In this document: positions 1 to 8,433 of the stretch, one piece after another
How the letters are laid out: each line of letters begins with the position of its first letter
Position numbering within the stretch: position 1 is the stretch's first letter
Assembly: GCA_937914945.1 (NCBI GenBank)
Contig: CALGJF010000022.1
Location: 1 to 39,526, forward strand
Direction of reading: 5' to 3'
DNA: 39,526 bases
Source of the DNA: an uncultured Bacteroidales bacterium
GTDB taxonomy: Bacteria; Bacteroidota; Bacteroidia; Bacteroidales; Bacteroidaceae
The notes under the pieces: generated by a model
The model's input: only the letters and a program-made list of their open reading frames with translations
Databases searched by the model: none
Told to the model about the DNA's origin: nothing
Made by a program: the position numbers and the translations under genes

Positions 1-350
1 TGTTACAAGCATTGCCTATTAAATAGAATTTAATTCCGCAGCGCCCACAGACGAAAGCTGTAACACTGCGTGGCGAAGTTGGCGCACCAAGCGGCTGCAC
101 TCGTTGATAAACTACAAATAAATTTGCGTTTAACTCGCCGGCACAAACTTAGCTCCTTTTATAGCTACAAAAGGAGAGAAAGATATGGAGTTAACGTGAG
201 AATACTCAATAATCAGCGTCGAGGAGTTTATAGCAAGCCCACCGACTTTTGCAGATGAGCCGGAAACCGGCACCTCCCCTAACTTTGGGGAGGAGTTATA
301 CGGCAGGGATATAAAAAGCAAGTGCAACATAAATACGTTACACTTGCTTG
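1..350. other. gene-free, hairpin-rich flank downstream of tRNA-Pro
   Basis: No credible gene is seen. Three inverted repeats are visible: an 8-bp stem at 153-160/169-176 (CTCCTTTT/AAAAGGAG), a 5-bp stem at 259-263/267-271, and a 7-bp stem at 273-279/287-293 (CCTCCCC/GGGGAGG). The short reading frame at 70-258 is basic and resembles no family I recognise. The region lies on the 3' side of a tRNA gene, a common integration position, but no integrase and no copy of the tRNA 3' end is present. I read it as intergenic repeat-like sequence. Confidence 0.5.
312..349 (-). terminator. Rho-independent terminator of tRNA-Pro
   Basis: A 9-bp perfect stem (316-324 with 341-349) is followed on the minus strand by TTTTTAT. 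It begins two bases after the tRNA 3' end. Confidence 0.75.
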
Positions 351-424
351 TCGGGGCGACAGGATTCGAACCTGCGACCACCTGGTCCCAAACCAGGTGC
401 GCTACCGGACTGCGCTACACCCCG
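351..424 (-). tRNA. tRNA-Pro (anticodon TGG)
   Basis: This is a 74-nt cloverleaf on the minus strand. The acceptor stem CGGGGTG pairs with CGCCCCG, with A as discriminator at 351. The anticodon stem CTGGT/ACCAG encloses the loop TTTGGGA, which gives anticodon TGG, and the T-arm contains GGTTCGAATCC. CCA is not encoded, so it must be added after transcription. A hairpin terminator follows immediately. Confidence 0.95.
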
Positions 425-442
425 TAAACCAATATCTCATTT

Positions 443-1630
443 TTACTTTATAATATCCAACTGCTTAAAGATGGGAACCATAACATCAAGAGCGCGGTCT
501 ATTTGCTCCTTGGTGTGAGTAGCCATCAACGAGAAGCGGATAAGCGTGTCTTGCGGTGAACAAGCAGGAGGTACCACAGGATTCACAAACACACCGGCTT
601 CCCACAACATTTTTGTAACCATGAACGTCTTATCTGTATCACGGATATACAAAGGAATAATAGGAGTAGAAGTATTTCCAATCTCAAAACCAAGGTCGCG
701 GAAATTCTTCAATGTGTAATTGGTAATCTTCCAAAGGTTCTCCATGCGCTCAGGCTCCTCTTGTATTATATGCAACGCCTCCAAGGCTGCAGCTGTGGCA
801 GCAGGAGTATTACTTGCGCTGAATATATATGAACGCGAGTTATGTCGTATATAGTTTATAACCTCCTTATCAGCAGCGATGAAACCACCAATAGTGGCGA
901 GCGACTTGCTAAAGGTACCCATAATCAAGTCCACATCCTTGGTTACACCAAAGTGATCACATGTACCACGTCCCTGATTGCCAAGAACACCCAAGCCATG
1001 AGCCTCGTCGACCATGATGCTCGCATTATATTTATCCTTCAAACGAACAATCTCGGGCAGATTGGCTATGTCGCCCTCCATGCTGAAGACTCCATCTACA
1101 ACAATCAGTTTTATGGTGTCGGGGTCGCATGCCTGCAACTCCTTCTCCAAGTTCTCCATATTATTATGGCGGAACTTACGCACTGTTGAGAATGACAAAC
1201 GGCGACCATCTACAATAGATGCGTGGTCCAATTCATCGCATATAATTGTATCCCTGCGCCCTGTTATGCAAGACAACACGCCCAAATTTACTTGGAAACC
1301 GGTAGAATAGACAAGAGCCTCATCCTTGCCAACGAACTGTGCAAGTTCGTTTTCGAGCTGCAAGTGAATATCAACGGTTCCATTGAGAAAACGTGAACCG
1401 GCACAACCTGTACCATATTTGCGTGTAGCTGCAATAGCCGCCTCCTTAATGCGTGGGTGATTTGTAAGTCCCATGTATGAGTTTGAGCCAAACATCAACA
1501 CCTTTTTACCACTCATCAACACCTCTGTATCCTGTTCACTTTCGATGCAACGGAAATAAGGATACACACCCATAGCCATAAAACGCTGCGGGAGATCGTA
1601 TTTTGCATATTTCTCTTTAAGTAAACCCAT
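443..1630 (-). CDS. spt: serine palmitoyltransferase (sphingolipid synthesis)
   Basis: A PLP-dependent alpha-oxoamine synthase of 395 residues. It condenses L-serine with a long-chain acyl-CoA to 3-ketosphinganine, the first step of sphingolipid synthesis; it acts at the cytoplasmic face of the membrane. Visible landmarks are the DELDHAS segment with the ring-stacking His (H136), DEAHG around 208-212, and GTFSKSLA with the Schiff-base Lys (K242). Length and motifs fit the soluble bacterial enzyme. The closest alternatives are 8-amino-7-oxononanoate synthase (BioF) and 2-amino-3-ketobutyrate ligase; the N-terminal segment (LPQRFMAMGVYPYFR) and the lack of biotin genes nearby favour SPT. It is transcribed alone from a -7 box at 1688-1695. 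Function is inferred from family resemblance. Confidence 0.85.
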   Translation of the reverse strand: MGLLKEKYAKYDLPQRFMAMGVYPYFRCIESEQDTEVLMSGKKVLMFGSNSYMGLTNHPRIKEAAIAATRKYGTGCAGSRFLNGTVDIHLQLENELAQFVGKDEALVYSTGFQVNLGVLSCITGRRDTIICDELDHASIVDGRRLSFSTVRKFRHNNMENLEKELQACDPDTIKLIVVDGVFSMEGDIANLPEIVRLKDKYNASIMVDEAHGLGVLGNQGRGTCDHFGVTKDVDLIMGTFSKSLATIGGFIAADKEVINYIRHNSRSYIFSASNTPAATAAALEALHIIQEEPERMENLWKITNYTLKNFRDLGFEIGNTSTPIIPLYIRDTDKTFMVTKMLWEAGVFVNPVVPPACSPQDTLIRFSLMATHTKEQIDRALDVMVPIFKQLDIIK

Positions 1631-1687
1631 CTTTATCTATTAAGCTCCGTTGCAACGGGGCACAAAAAAATTATCAGTTTCAGCGTG

Positions 1688-1695
1688 CAAAGGTA
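1688..1695 (-). promoter_or_regulatory. -7 box of spt (TACCTTTG)
   Basis: Minus-strand match to the Bacteroidota -7 consensus TAnnTTTG, 57 bp upstream of the spt ATG. No good -33 TTTG is seen at the usual spacing. Confidence 0.55.
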
Positions 1696-1831
1696 AGCAT
1701 TTTTTTTCAAATGCATAATTTTTTGCCTAACTAATTCTAAAAAAAACAATAATAACCAAACGACAGGCGGTGCATTTACTTATATAACAACCATATAGCA
1801 AACACGCACACCGATTGACACTATTGCCTTA

Positions 1832-4267
1832 TTATTTTTTCTTTTTTGTTTTCACCTTTTCTCCATCGGGACTATAGCTATATCCGTAATAAGAATAGCC
1901 TGCAGAGTAGCTGTGAACATAGCCATATGTACGTCTGCGTTTCTCCACATCCTCACCGTTGACAACGATTGATACATTCTCAAGTTTGCCGTCTTTTACA
2001 AGACCATTCAAGAATTCAAAGGCAGATTTTTCTGTATAATCCACGCGCGACACATAAACAACCGCATCTGCCACCCTGCTTAGGATTATAGAGTCGGACA
2101 CCAAACCCACGGGAGCTGTATCCATTATCACATAATCGAATTTCTTGCTCAAATAATTGAAAGCTACATCAATATTAGACTTTGACAACAATTCGGCAGG
2201 ATTGGGAGGAACTATACCGGCAGGCAACAAATAGAGGTTATGCACCTCGGTCGATGGAATAATTAAATCATCGAGCATAGCCACATCGTTCTCATCGGCG
2301 CATAGATAACTTGTGATACCCTCGGCCTTGGGGTCTATATTAAATACCTCTGCCAAACGAGGACGACGGATATCAATACCCATCATTAGCACTTTTTTGC
2401 CAAGCATTGCTGCACTCACCGCAAAGTTTGAAGAGACAAAAGTCTTTCCTTCGCCGCTCACCGTAGATGTAAACATAATCACATTACCGGCAGTCTTTTT
2501 CATAACAAACTGCAGATTGGTACGCAATGTTCTGAATGCCTCTGCCATAATATCGTTATGGTTGGCACGCACAACTATTGAAGAAGCGCGGTTTGCAAGT
2601 CCATGCTTCACAGGCACGGTTGCAATCAAAGGCAATGTTGTCAGTGATTGAGCCTCGTCGGGGCTTGCAATCCTTGTGCGTATCAATTCCTTTATATAAA
2701 CATATAATGAAGGAATAAGCACACCTATGAACAAAGCTGCCAGCAGAATAAAGTTCTTGCGAGGAGCAATGGGGAATGAAGAACACATTGCAGGGTCTAT
2801 GCAACGTAGATTGTTTGCCGTTACCGCAAGGGTAAGGGCATTCTCCTCATATTTCTGCAACAACATCACATATAGCTGCGATTTGATATCGGTCTCACGA
2901 ATGATACTCTTCAATGAACGCTCCATTTCGGGCGATTTTCTCAATCGCGATGTATATTCATTGGCCAAGGCTTTAAGTGCATCGTATTGCAACACAAGAG
3001 ACTCGTTAAAGGCTTTCAATGCCTCGCGAATATCGTTTTGCAATCCACGCACCACCTCTGTCTGCATTTTAAGCGCAGGGTTTTCGGCCGTAGCTGACAA
3101 CAATAATTGATTACGTACAGCCACTTCGTTATTGTACTTAACAATAAGATTTGAGAGCGAGGGGTCATTTGTCAAGCCCATTGTCGAAGGAATCGATTGC
3201 AAATCGTTTTTGGGATTATTCACAAAGCCATTAAGGAACTGCGAATTATTCATAACAATCTCCATCTCCTCCATCTTCTTCACATATTCTTCCTTGTTTC
3301 GCAGGGTCTGTGGAGCATCAATCTCGGGGTTCAGCAGCTGGTTCGATTGCTTATAGCTTGCCAGATTACCCTCCTTCTCGGTGAGGTCCCCTTTTATCTC
3401 CTCAATACGGCTTGCAAGGAAATCCTTTGTAGCCTCTGCCACCTGACGTTTGTCATCATTTGTGACCTTATTATAGCTATCTATAAGAGCATCAATAAAA
3501 TCAATACCGTTTGCAGGAACGGATGTATTGGCAGCAACAACAGCCACAGAAGCGGTCTTTGAAACAGGAGCGATACCTAACGAGGCTTTATACGAGCCCG
3601 CAACAGGAGTTAAAGGAGATATGACAATTTTAACATCCGAAACACTTTCTACATCACTGTTTCTTGTAAGCAAAATATCACCCTTTACCGTCTGCAACAG
3701 ATAAGGGAACTCTGTTATATTTTCCTCGGCCGACTCTATATCGAGCCCATCTGCTACACAGTCATAAATGTATGAAACATTGTATAAAGAATCGCTATTA
3801 ATATTCAGTTCTATAACCAAAGAAGCATGCAGATTCTCCAAATCGGTCTGTTGTATTGTAGCGTTCACCGGACTTGACATTTTGTAGATGGGACGATAGC
3901 CTATCATCTTAGGGGTATAATACGAGACATACAAGCCCGCCTGATACACAGCACCGCTTATAACCGACATTGAGTTAATGACCTCTATCTCATTCTCAAC
4001 ATTAGAATTACCACCATTGTAACCAAAATCGGCGAGCATATCCATCTGTGATGCAAACGAGCCCTTCTCTTCGTCCTGCAACAAGATTTTTGCAGTTACC
4101 TGATATATTTGTGTCGTGTTATATATATAGAACACGGCAGCAACAAGACACGCTGCAACCGAAATTGCAAAGAGTTTCCAATTCAGCAAGAAATGATGTA
4201 ACAATACACCGATGTTAAAATCGCCATCATTCTCTTCTTGATTCACATTTATACGCTCCTTATCCAT
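1832..4267 (-). CDS. polysaccharide co-polymerase / BY-kinase (Wzc-like)
   Basis: An inner-membrane chain-length regulator fused to a bacterial tyrosine kinase (811 residues). The order is: cytoplasmic N-terminus, membrane helix about 33-51, Wzz-type periplasmic domain, a long coiled-coil/GNVR-like region about 280-470, a second helix about 505-525, then the kinase. The kinase shows Walker A (SGEGKT, about 600-608), Walker A' (MGIDIRRP), Walker B (YVIMDTAP) and a C-terminal Tyr cluster (about 785-800) that would be autophosphorylated. It lies 30 bp downstream of the Wza-like export gene, so the two should work together in capsule or exopolysaccharide assembly. No glycosyltransferase cluster, flippase or polymerase is adjacent, so the polymer is unknown. 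No terminator is obvious after it. Confidence 0.9.
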   Translation of the reverse strand: MDKERINVNQEENDGDFNIGVLLHHFLLNWKLFAISVAACLVAAVFYIYNTTQIYQVTAKILLQDEEKGSFASQMDMLADFGYNGGNSNVENEIEVINSMSVISGAVYQAGLYVSYYTPKMIGYRPIYKMSSPVNATIQQTDLENLHASLVIELNINSDSLYNVSYIYDCVADGLDIESAEENITEFPYLLQTVKGDILLTRNSDVESVSDVKIVISPLTPVAGSYKASLGIAPVSKTASVAVVAANTSVPANGIDFIDALIDSYNKVTNDDKRQVAEATKDFLASRIEEIKGDLTEKEGNLASYKQSNQLLNPEIDAPQTLRNKEEYVKKMEEMEIVMNNSQFLNGFVNNPKNDLQSIPSTMGLTNDPSLSNLIVKYNNEVAVRNQLLLSATAENPALKMQTEVVRGLQNDIREALKAFNESLVLQYDALKALANEYTSRLRKSPEMERSLKSIIRETDIKSQLYVMLLQKYEENALTLAVTANNLRCIDPAMCSSFPIAPRKNFILLAALFIGVLIPSLYVYIKELIRTRIASPDEAQSLTTLPLIATVPVKHGLANRASSIVVRANHNDIMAEAFRTLRTNLQFVMKKTAGNVIMFTSTVSGEGKTFVSSNFAVSAAMLGKKVLMMGIDIRRPRLAEVFNIDPKAEGITSYLCADENDVAMLDDLIIPSTEVHNLYLLPAGIVPPNPAELLSKSNIDVAFNYLSKKFDYVIMDTAPVGLVSDSIILSRVADAVVYVSRVDYTEKSAFEFLNGLVKDGKLENVSIVVNGEDVEKRRRTYGYVHSYSAGYSYYGYSYSPDGEKVKTKKKK

Positions 4268-4297
4268 ATTCTTGTCAAATTTTGTTTATTCCTTTAA

Positions 4298-5101
4298 TTA
4301 ATGAAGAATGTTATACAGCAACGAGGTCAAAGATACCAATATAGAGGTTGCAGAGAACCATAAAGAGGTGGTACTACCCACATCGGAGCCCTTCGCCTTT
4401 GCCTTATTGGGCGTAACATATACCACATCGTTCTGCTGCAAATGGTAGCAAGGCGATGTAAACACCGATGCATCGGTAAGATCAAGTTCATACACCTTTG
4501 TTTTTCCGGTAACGTCCTCGCGAATAACCTTCACATTCTCACGCATACCATATATAGTCATATCCTTAGCAAGTGCAAGCGCTTGGAATATATTAACCTT
4601 ATCATTTTTTATATTATATGTTCCCGGGCTTGCAACCTCGCCAAGCACAGAAATCTTGAAATCGGCAAAACGCACCGTTACAATAGGAGTGGTGATGAAC
4701 GAGCCCTTTATCTTATCAAGAATCATATTTTCCAATTCCTTTTTTGTAAGACCGGCAACATGCAACTTACCCAAAACGGGGAACTCTATACACCCTTCAT
4801 TATCTACAAGGTAACTTTGGAGGGTGGGTTGCGATGTCAACGACTGCCTCACCTCATATGTGCTCGATGCCAACAGATTATAAGGCATGGCAGCCTCAGG
4901 TTTTTCGGGGGAAGCCACTATTATCGTCAGCAAATCACGAGGCAGAATTCTTGACTCATGAACAGAATCCACTTGCTGAACAGCAGCCATATTATCACTA
5001 TTTTGAATATATGGTACCTGTTTGTACGATGTGCAAGATGTAGCAAAAAGTGCCAAAACAAATGATACCACATAAAAAAGTTTTAACCCAATTGATCTCA
5101 T
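4298..5101 (-). CDS. polysaccharide export outer-membrane lipoprotein (Wza-like)
   Basis: A 267-residue lipoprotein of the Poly_export/SLBB family that forms the outer-membrane exit channel for polysaccharide. The start at 5101 is chosen because it gives a clean signal (MRSIGLKLFYVV..., then FATSC with lipidated Cys23) and lies downstream of the -7 box at 5162-5169; an upstream ATG at 5164 would overlap that box. A Poly_export domain follows, then an SLBB segment around the FADFKISVLGEV stretch. A hydrophobic C-terminal stretch (SATSILVSLTSLLY) probably inserts in the membrane, as is usual in Bacteroidota homologues. It heads a two-gene unit with the Wzc-like kinase. Confidence 0.9.
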   Translation of the reverse strand: MRSIGLKLFYVVSFVLALFATSCTSYKQVPYIQNSDNMAAVQQVDSVHESRILPRDLLTIIVASPEKPEAAMPYNLLASSTYEVRQSLTSQPTLQSYLVDNEGCIEFPVLGKLHVAGLTKKELENMILDKIKGSFITTPIVTVRFADFKISVLGEVASPGTYNIKNDKVNIFQALALAKDMTIYGMRENVKVIREDVTGKTKVYELDLTDASVFTSPCYHLQQNDVVYVTPNKAKAKGSDVGSTTSLWFSATSILVSLTSLLYNILH

Positions 5102-5161
5102 ATATCTAATGTTATAAATTTTATTACTAAACAATATCTGCATAGATACCCAAATATTTTG

Positions 5162-5169
5162 CAAATATA
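5162..5169 (-). promoter_or_regulatory. -7 box of the wza-wzc pair (TATATTTG)
   Basis: TAnnTTTG match on the minus strand, 61 bp upstream of the chosen Wza ATG. Confidence 0.55.
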
Positions 5170-5302
5170 ATCAAATTAATATAATCCATCACGTTTTATA
5201 AGCAAAAAAGAATATAACAACCATAACAACCATACAAAAACCACAGAAAAAGCCACATGCATGCAAGGCGGCGACATAAAATGAATAAAAAAGAGAGAAC
5301 CA

Positions 5303-5334
5303 TTTGCCCAATCACACAGATTCGCTTATCTTCG
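5303..5334 (+). promoter_or_regulatory. mltG promoter: -33 TTTG (5303-5306) and -7 TATCTTCG (5327-5334)
   Basis: The two elements are separated by 20 bp, the usual spacing for the Bacteroidota primary sigma factor. Transcription would begin near 5340, so in-frame ATGs at 5257 and 5281 cannot be used and the start at 5362 is favoured. Confidence 0.7.
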
Positions 5335-5361
5335 CAAATAGATAATCAAACACAAGCAAAT

Positions 5362-6387
5362 ATGAAAATAAAGATAATAGTAGTATCATTAATCCTCATC
5401 GCTATTATTGCCGGCTTTGCTGCATTCGGGCACTACATCATAAAAGGCAATCAAGTAAGCATTGACAATACCGTATATATACATATATACCCCTACGATA
5501 CAGCAGAAAGCATTATTGAAAAGATAGAAGAGGCAGCCCACCCCACCACAATGCTTGGATTCAAGATACTTGCCAAGCACAACAATCTTGACAAGCAAAA
5601 GAAAACCGGCCGCTACGCAATATACGACGGCGACAACATGCATGCCCTCTATCGCCGCATCGTAAGCAACCAACAAACACCATTGATGGTAACAATCCCG
5701 CCCACACGCACCATAGAACAATTGATAGCCACGGTAAGCAAGCAACTGATGCTCGACTCCACATCACTTGCAAACATAGCAATGAACCACCTATACTATG
5801 AACGGGTGGGATACACCGCAGCCTCGTTGCCCAGCCTCTTTATTCCAAACAGCTATGAACTATATTGGAACATATCGCCCGAACGGTTCATGGCCCGCAT
5901 GTTGCGTGAGCATGATATCTACTGGAATGACAAGCGCAAGGCAAAAGCCAAATCCATCGGGCTAACCATCGAAGAGGTTGCAACCCTCGCATCCATTGTT
6001 GACGAAGAGACAAACAACAACGCCGAGAAGCCCATTGTAGCCGGGCTATACATAAACCGCCTGAAACGCGGCATGCCCCTGCAAGCCGATCCCACGGTAA
6101 AATATGCGTTAGGCGATTTCACCCGTAAACGTATACTAAAGAAAGACCTTGAAACCGAATCGCCATACAACACATACAAACACAAAGGGCTCCCTCCCGG
6201 CCCCATACGCATACCCACCATACAAGCCATAGAAAGCGTACTCAATCACAGCAAGCACAACTATCTTTACATGTGCGCGAAAGAGGATTTTTCGGGCACC
6301 CATAACTTTGCCACCACCCTTGCACAACACAATGCCAACGCCCAACGCTACCAGCAAGCACTCAACAAACTAAAAATAAAAAAATGA
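5362..6387 (+). CDS. mltG: endolytic murein transglycosylase MltG
   Basis: An inner-membrane lytic transglycosylase (341 residues) that cuts nascent glycan strands and so sets their length. It has one N-terminal helix (about residues 4-22) and then the periplasmic YceG domain. The catalytic stretch reads LASIVDEET; E216 corresponds to the second Glu of the usual EKET motif, and the first Glu is Asp here. RLKRGMPLQADPTV and YNTYKHKGLPPGPI follow, as expected for the family. The stop overlaps the next gene's start by 4 bp (ATGA), so it is translationally coupled with the hexosaminidase. A clear promoter lies just upstream. Confidence 0.92.
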   Translation: MKIKIIVVSLILIAIIAGFAAFGHYIIKGNQVSIDNTVYIHIYPYDTAESIIEKIEEAAHPTTMLGFKILAKHNNLDKQKKTGRYAIYDGDNMHALYRRIVSNQQTPLMVTIPPTRTIEQLIATVSKQLMLDSTSLANIAMNHLYYERVGYTAASLPSLFIPNSYELYWNISPERFMARMLREHDIYWNDKRKAKAKSIGLTIEEVATLASIVDEETNNNAEKPIVAGLYINRLKRGMPLQADPTVKYALGDFTRKRILKKDLETESPYNTYKHKGLPPGPIRIPTIQAIESVLNHSKHNYLYMCAKEDFSGTHNFATTLAQHNANAQRYQQALNKLKIKK

Positions 6388-8003
6388 TAAAAAGACTCTA
6401 TTTACTTATCGCAGCAGCCATTTTCACAACCATTTCCATGGCACAAAGCCCCACCGGAGCCCTCGTACCCATGCCCAACAGCATAGAAAAAGATTCCAGC
6501 GGCAAGACATTCAGAATAACCGACAAGTGCGCAATAGCAACACCCCTCGCACACGACTCATACCTTATAAAAGAATTACAGGCGAGCATAAAAAAGCACA
6601 CCGGTGTATCCGTGCCAACAGCAAGCAAAGGGAATATAATACTCACCACAGACACCACACTTGAAAACCCCGAACACTACACCATAGAAATCACAACAAA
6701 AAGAATCACCATAAAAGGAGCTAACGAAACAGCCCTGCTACACGCTGCACGCACAATGGAGCAAATAATGCTTGGCGACTACATAAACAGCGCAAACAAA
6801 AGGATTGCCTGCATGAAAATAGATGACAAGCCGCGTTACAACCATCGTGCCATCATGCTCGACCCCGCACGACATTTCATTCCCGTGAAGGATGTAAAAT
6901 TCTTCATAGACCAAATAGCAAAATACAAATACAACATACTGCAAATACACCTCACCGACGACCAAGGATGGCGTGTGGAAATAAAAAGCCACCCACAGCT
7001 AACCCAAAAAGGCGCATTCCGCAACAACAGAGAAGGCACGCAAGGCCCCGATAACGGCTATTATACCCAAGAAGAACTGAAAGACATTGTAAAATATGCA
7101 GCAGAGCGCGGAATTGAAATAATCCCTGAACTCGATATCCCCGGGCACTCAGTAGCCTTCCTCACCGCCTACCCCGAAACAGGCTGCGCATTCCGCCACA
7201 GCGAGCCCAAAACACTCGGCAGCACCACCAACATGATGCTGTGCGCATGCAGCGAAGCAGCATACACCATCTACGCAGACATATTCAAGGAGATAGCAGA
7301 AATCTTCCCCTCGGAATATATACATTTAGGAGGAGACGAAGCTGCCATAAAAGAGAATTGGGCAAAATGCGAAAACTGCCAGATGCTTATGAAAGAGAAA
7401 GGCTATAACAAGCCCGAGGAACTGATGAACACCTTCTTCAGCAAAATGCTGGACCTCGTTCGCCATAACGGCAAAAAGCCCATACTCTGGTGCGAACTCG
7501 ACAACATCTACCCACCCGCCAGCAACTACCTATTCCCCTACCCCGCCGATGTAACACTTGTAACGTGGCGCAACGCTCTCACGCCCAAATGCATAGAACT
7601 CACCCACAAGCACGGGCACAAGCTCATAATGGCACCCGGCGAACACGCATACCTTGATTATCCACAATACCACGGCGACCTCCCCGAGTGGAATAATTGG
7701 GGCATGCCTGTAACAACCCTCGAAAAGAGCTATGCGCTCGACCCCGGCTACGGACTCCCCGCCGAAGAACAAGCCCACATCACAGGTGTAATGGGAACAC
7801 TGTGGGGCGAGGCCATACGCGACATAAACCGCGTAACATACATGGCATTCCCTCGTGCCCTCGCTCTCTCCGAGGCAGGCTGGACAGATATGCCGCAGCG
7901 CAGTTGGGAAAGTTTCAAACAGCGCATGCTCCCCAACCTTGCCGACCTTATGAAAAGCGGCGTATCATTCAGAGTACCATTTGAAATTATGCGCAACAAA
8001 TAA
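6384..8003 (+). CDS. beta-N-acetylhexosaminidase, GH20 family
   Basis: An exported glycoside hydrolase (539 residues) removing terminal beta-GlcNAc/GalNAc. A Sec signal (MIKRLYLLIAAAIFTTISMAQ) is followed by a GH20b-type N-terminal domain (about 25-150) and the TIM-barrel (about 150-500). The catalytic pair lies in HLGGDEA, D318 (substrate-assisting) and E319 (acid/base). AILWCE, TLVTWR and GTLWGE motifs are also present. The 4-bp overlap with mltG suggests a role in peptidoglycan or amino-sugar scavenging; host mucin or glycoprotein glycans are an alternative, since Bacteroidales use many GH20 enzymes for that. No SusC/D pair is nearby. The stem of the terminator overlaps its stop codon. Confidence 0.92.
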   Translation: MIKRLYLLIAAAIFTTISMAQSPTGALVPMPNSIEKDSSGKTFRITDKCAIATPLAHDSYLIKELQASIKKHTGVSVPTASKGNIILTTDTTLENPEHYTIEITTKRITIKGANETALLHAARTMEQIMLGDYINSANKRIACMKIDDKPRYNHRAIMLDPARHFIPVKDVKFFIDQIAKYKYNILQIHLTDDQGWRVEIKSHPQLTQKGAFRNNREGTQGPDNGYYTQEELKDIVKYAAERGIEIIPELDIPGHSVAFLTAYPETGCAFRHSEPKTLGSTTNMMLCACSEAAYTIYADIFKEIAEIFPSEYIHLGGDEAAIKENWAKCENCQMLMKEKGYNKPEELMNTFFSKMLDLVRHNGKKPILWCELDNIYPPASNYLFPYPADVTLVTWRNALTPKCIELTHKHGHKLIMAPGEHAYLDYPQYHGDLPEWNNWGMPVTTLEKSYALDPGYGLPAEEQAHITGVMGTLWGEAIRDINRVTYMAFPRALALSEAGWTDMPQRSWESFKQRMLPNLADLMKSGVSFRVPFEIMRNK

Positions 8004-8033
8004 AACGTGTCCATTTTAGAACAAACACGTTTT
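8002..8033 (+). terminator. terminator of the mltG-GH20 operon
   Basis: A 9-bp stem (8002-8010/8025-8033) with a 14-nt loop overlaps the GH20 stop codon. The 3' arm ends in TTTT, but no long U-tract follows, so its strength is uncertain. Confidence 0.5.
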
Positions 8034-8044
8034 ATATAAACCGA

Positions 8045-8096
8045 TATATCAAAGAGCATGGAACACCCCGCGGGGTGCTCCATGCTCTTTGATATA
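8045..8096 (-). terminator. long palindromic terminator at the end of the Bacteroidales-1 RNA
   Basis: A 26-bp inverted repeat (8045-8070/8071-8096) with one non-Watson-Crick position, which is G-U in the minus-strand transcript. It sits directly after the structured RNA and also faces the end of the GH20 operon, so it may act in both directions. Confidence 0.65.
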
Positions 8097-8097
8097 A

Positions 8098-8284
8098 AAC
8101 AAAAGTTTTGCTGCACGACGAGAACGATGAAACTCCGAGAAAAAATGATTTGAGTGCCCTTATCCTTTGTAATCCACCGGCTCTCTAAAGCTACCCGAAG
8201 GTTGTGGCCCGCCATTGGAAACAGAAGCATATCTCGGTTTCTTTGTAAAATTGATGAGTTTCCCAGTCGTTCGTACAGCAAAAC
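8098..8284 (-). ncRNA. Bacteroidales-1 RNA, 6S RNA-like
   Basis: A structured RNA of about 185 nt on the minus strand. Its ends pair: GTTTTGCTGTACGA at the 5' end (8284-8271) matches TCGTGCAGCAAAAC near 8105-8118, allowing G-U. After an internal loop a second stem forms, GAAACTC with GAGTTTC. Further in are an interrupted CCAATGGC/GCCGGTGG helix and a CC-UUCG-GG tetraloop hairpin. A -7 box (TATATTTG, 8291-8298) lies 6 bp upstream and a strong hairpin ends the transcript. Position downstream of rplT, a Bacteroidota-type promoter and terminators are the described hallmarks of the Bacteroidales-1 motif. The closed-end, central-bubble architecture resembles 6S RNA, which binds RNA polymerase; that functional link is inference. 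Confidence 0.8.
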
Positions 8285-8290
8285 CTATTA

Positions 8291-8321
8291 CAAATATAAT
8301 CTACTTTTTATATACAAACAA
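8291..8321 (-). promoter_or_regulatory. promoter of the Bacteroidales-1 RNA
   Basis: The -7 box TATATTTG is at 8291-8298. A TTG lies at 8319-8321, 20 bp upstream. The predicted start is G at 8284 or 8285, exactly where the closing stem begins. Confidence 0.7.
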
Positions 8322-8380
8322 TTAAATGCACTGTTTTTTTTGCAAATTAAGGCAATATCACACCTTTTATTATTATAAAA

Positions 8381-8412
8381 CAAAAAACGCCCAAGAAACT
8401 TGAGCGTTTTTG
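8381..8412 (-). terminator. terminator of rplT
   Basis: Minus-strand hairpin with arms rich in AAAAACGCTCAAG/TTGGGCGTTTTT followed by a T-rich tail; it begins 21 bp after the rplT stop codon. Confidence 0.85.
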
Positions 8413-8433
8413 TTCACTTATGAAATGGTTAAA

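Noticed and set aside
5257..5361. Upstream in-frame ATGs extending MltG
   Set aside because: They precede the -33/-7 promoter, and the extension has no signal or domain. The ATG at 5362 gives a normal MltG.
6001..6009. Apparent loss of the MltG catalytic Glu (VDEET)
   Set aside because: The Asp replaces the first, non-catalytic acidic residue of the motif; alignment places the catalytic Glu at the retained E216.
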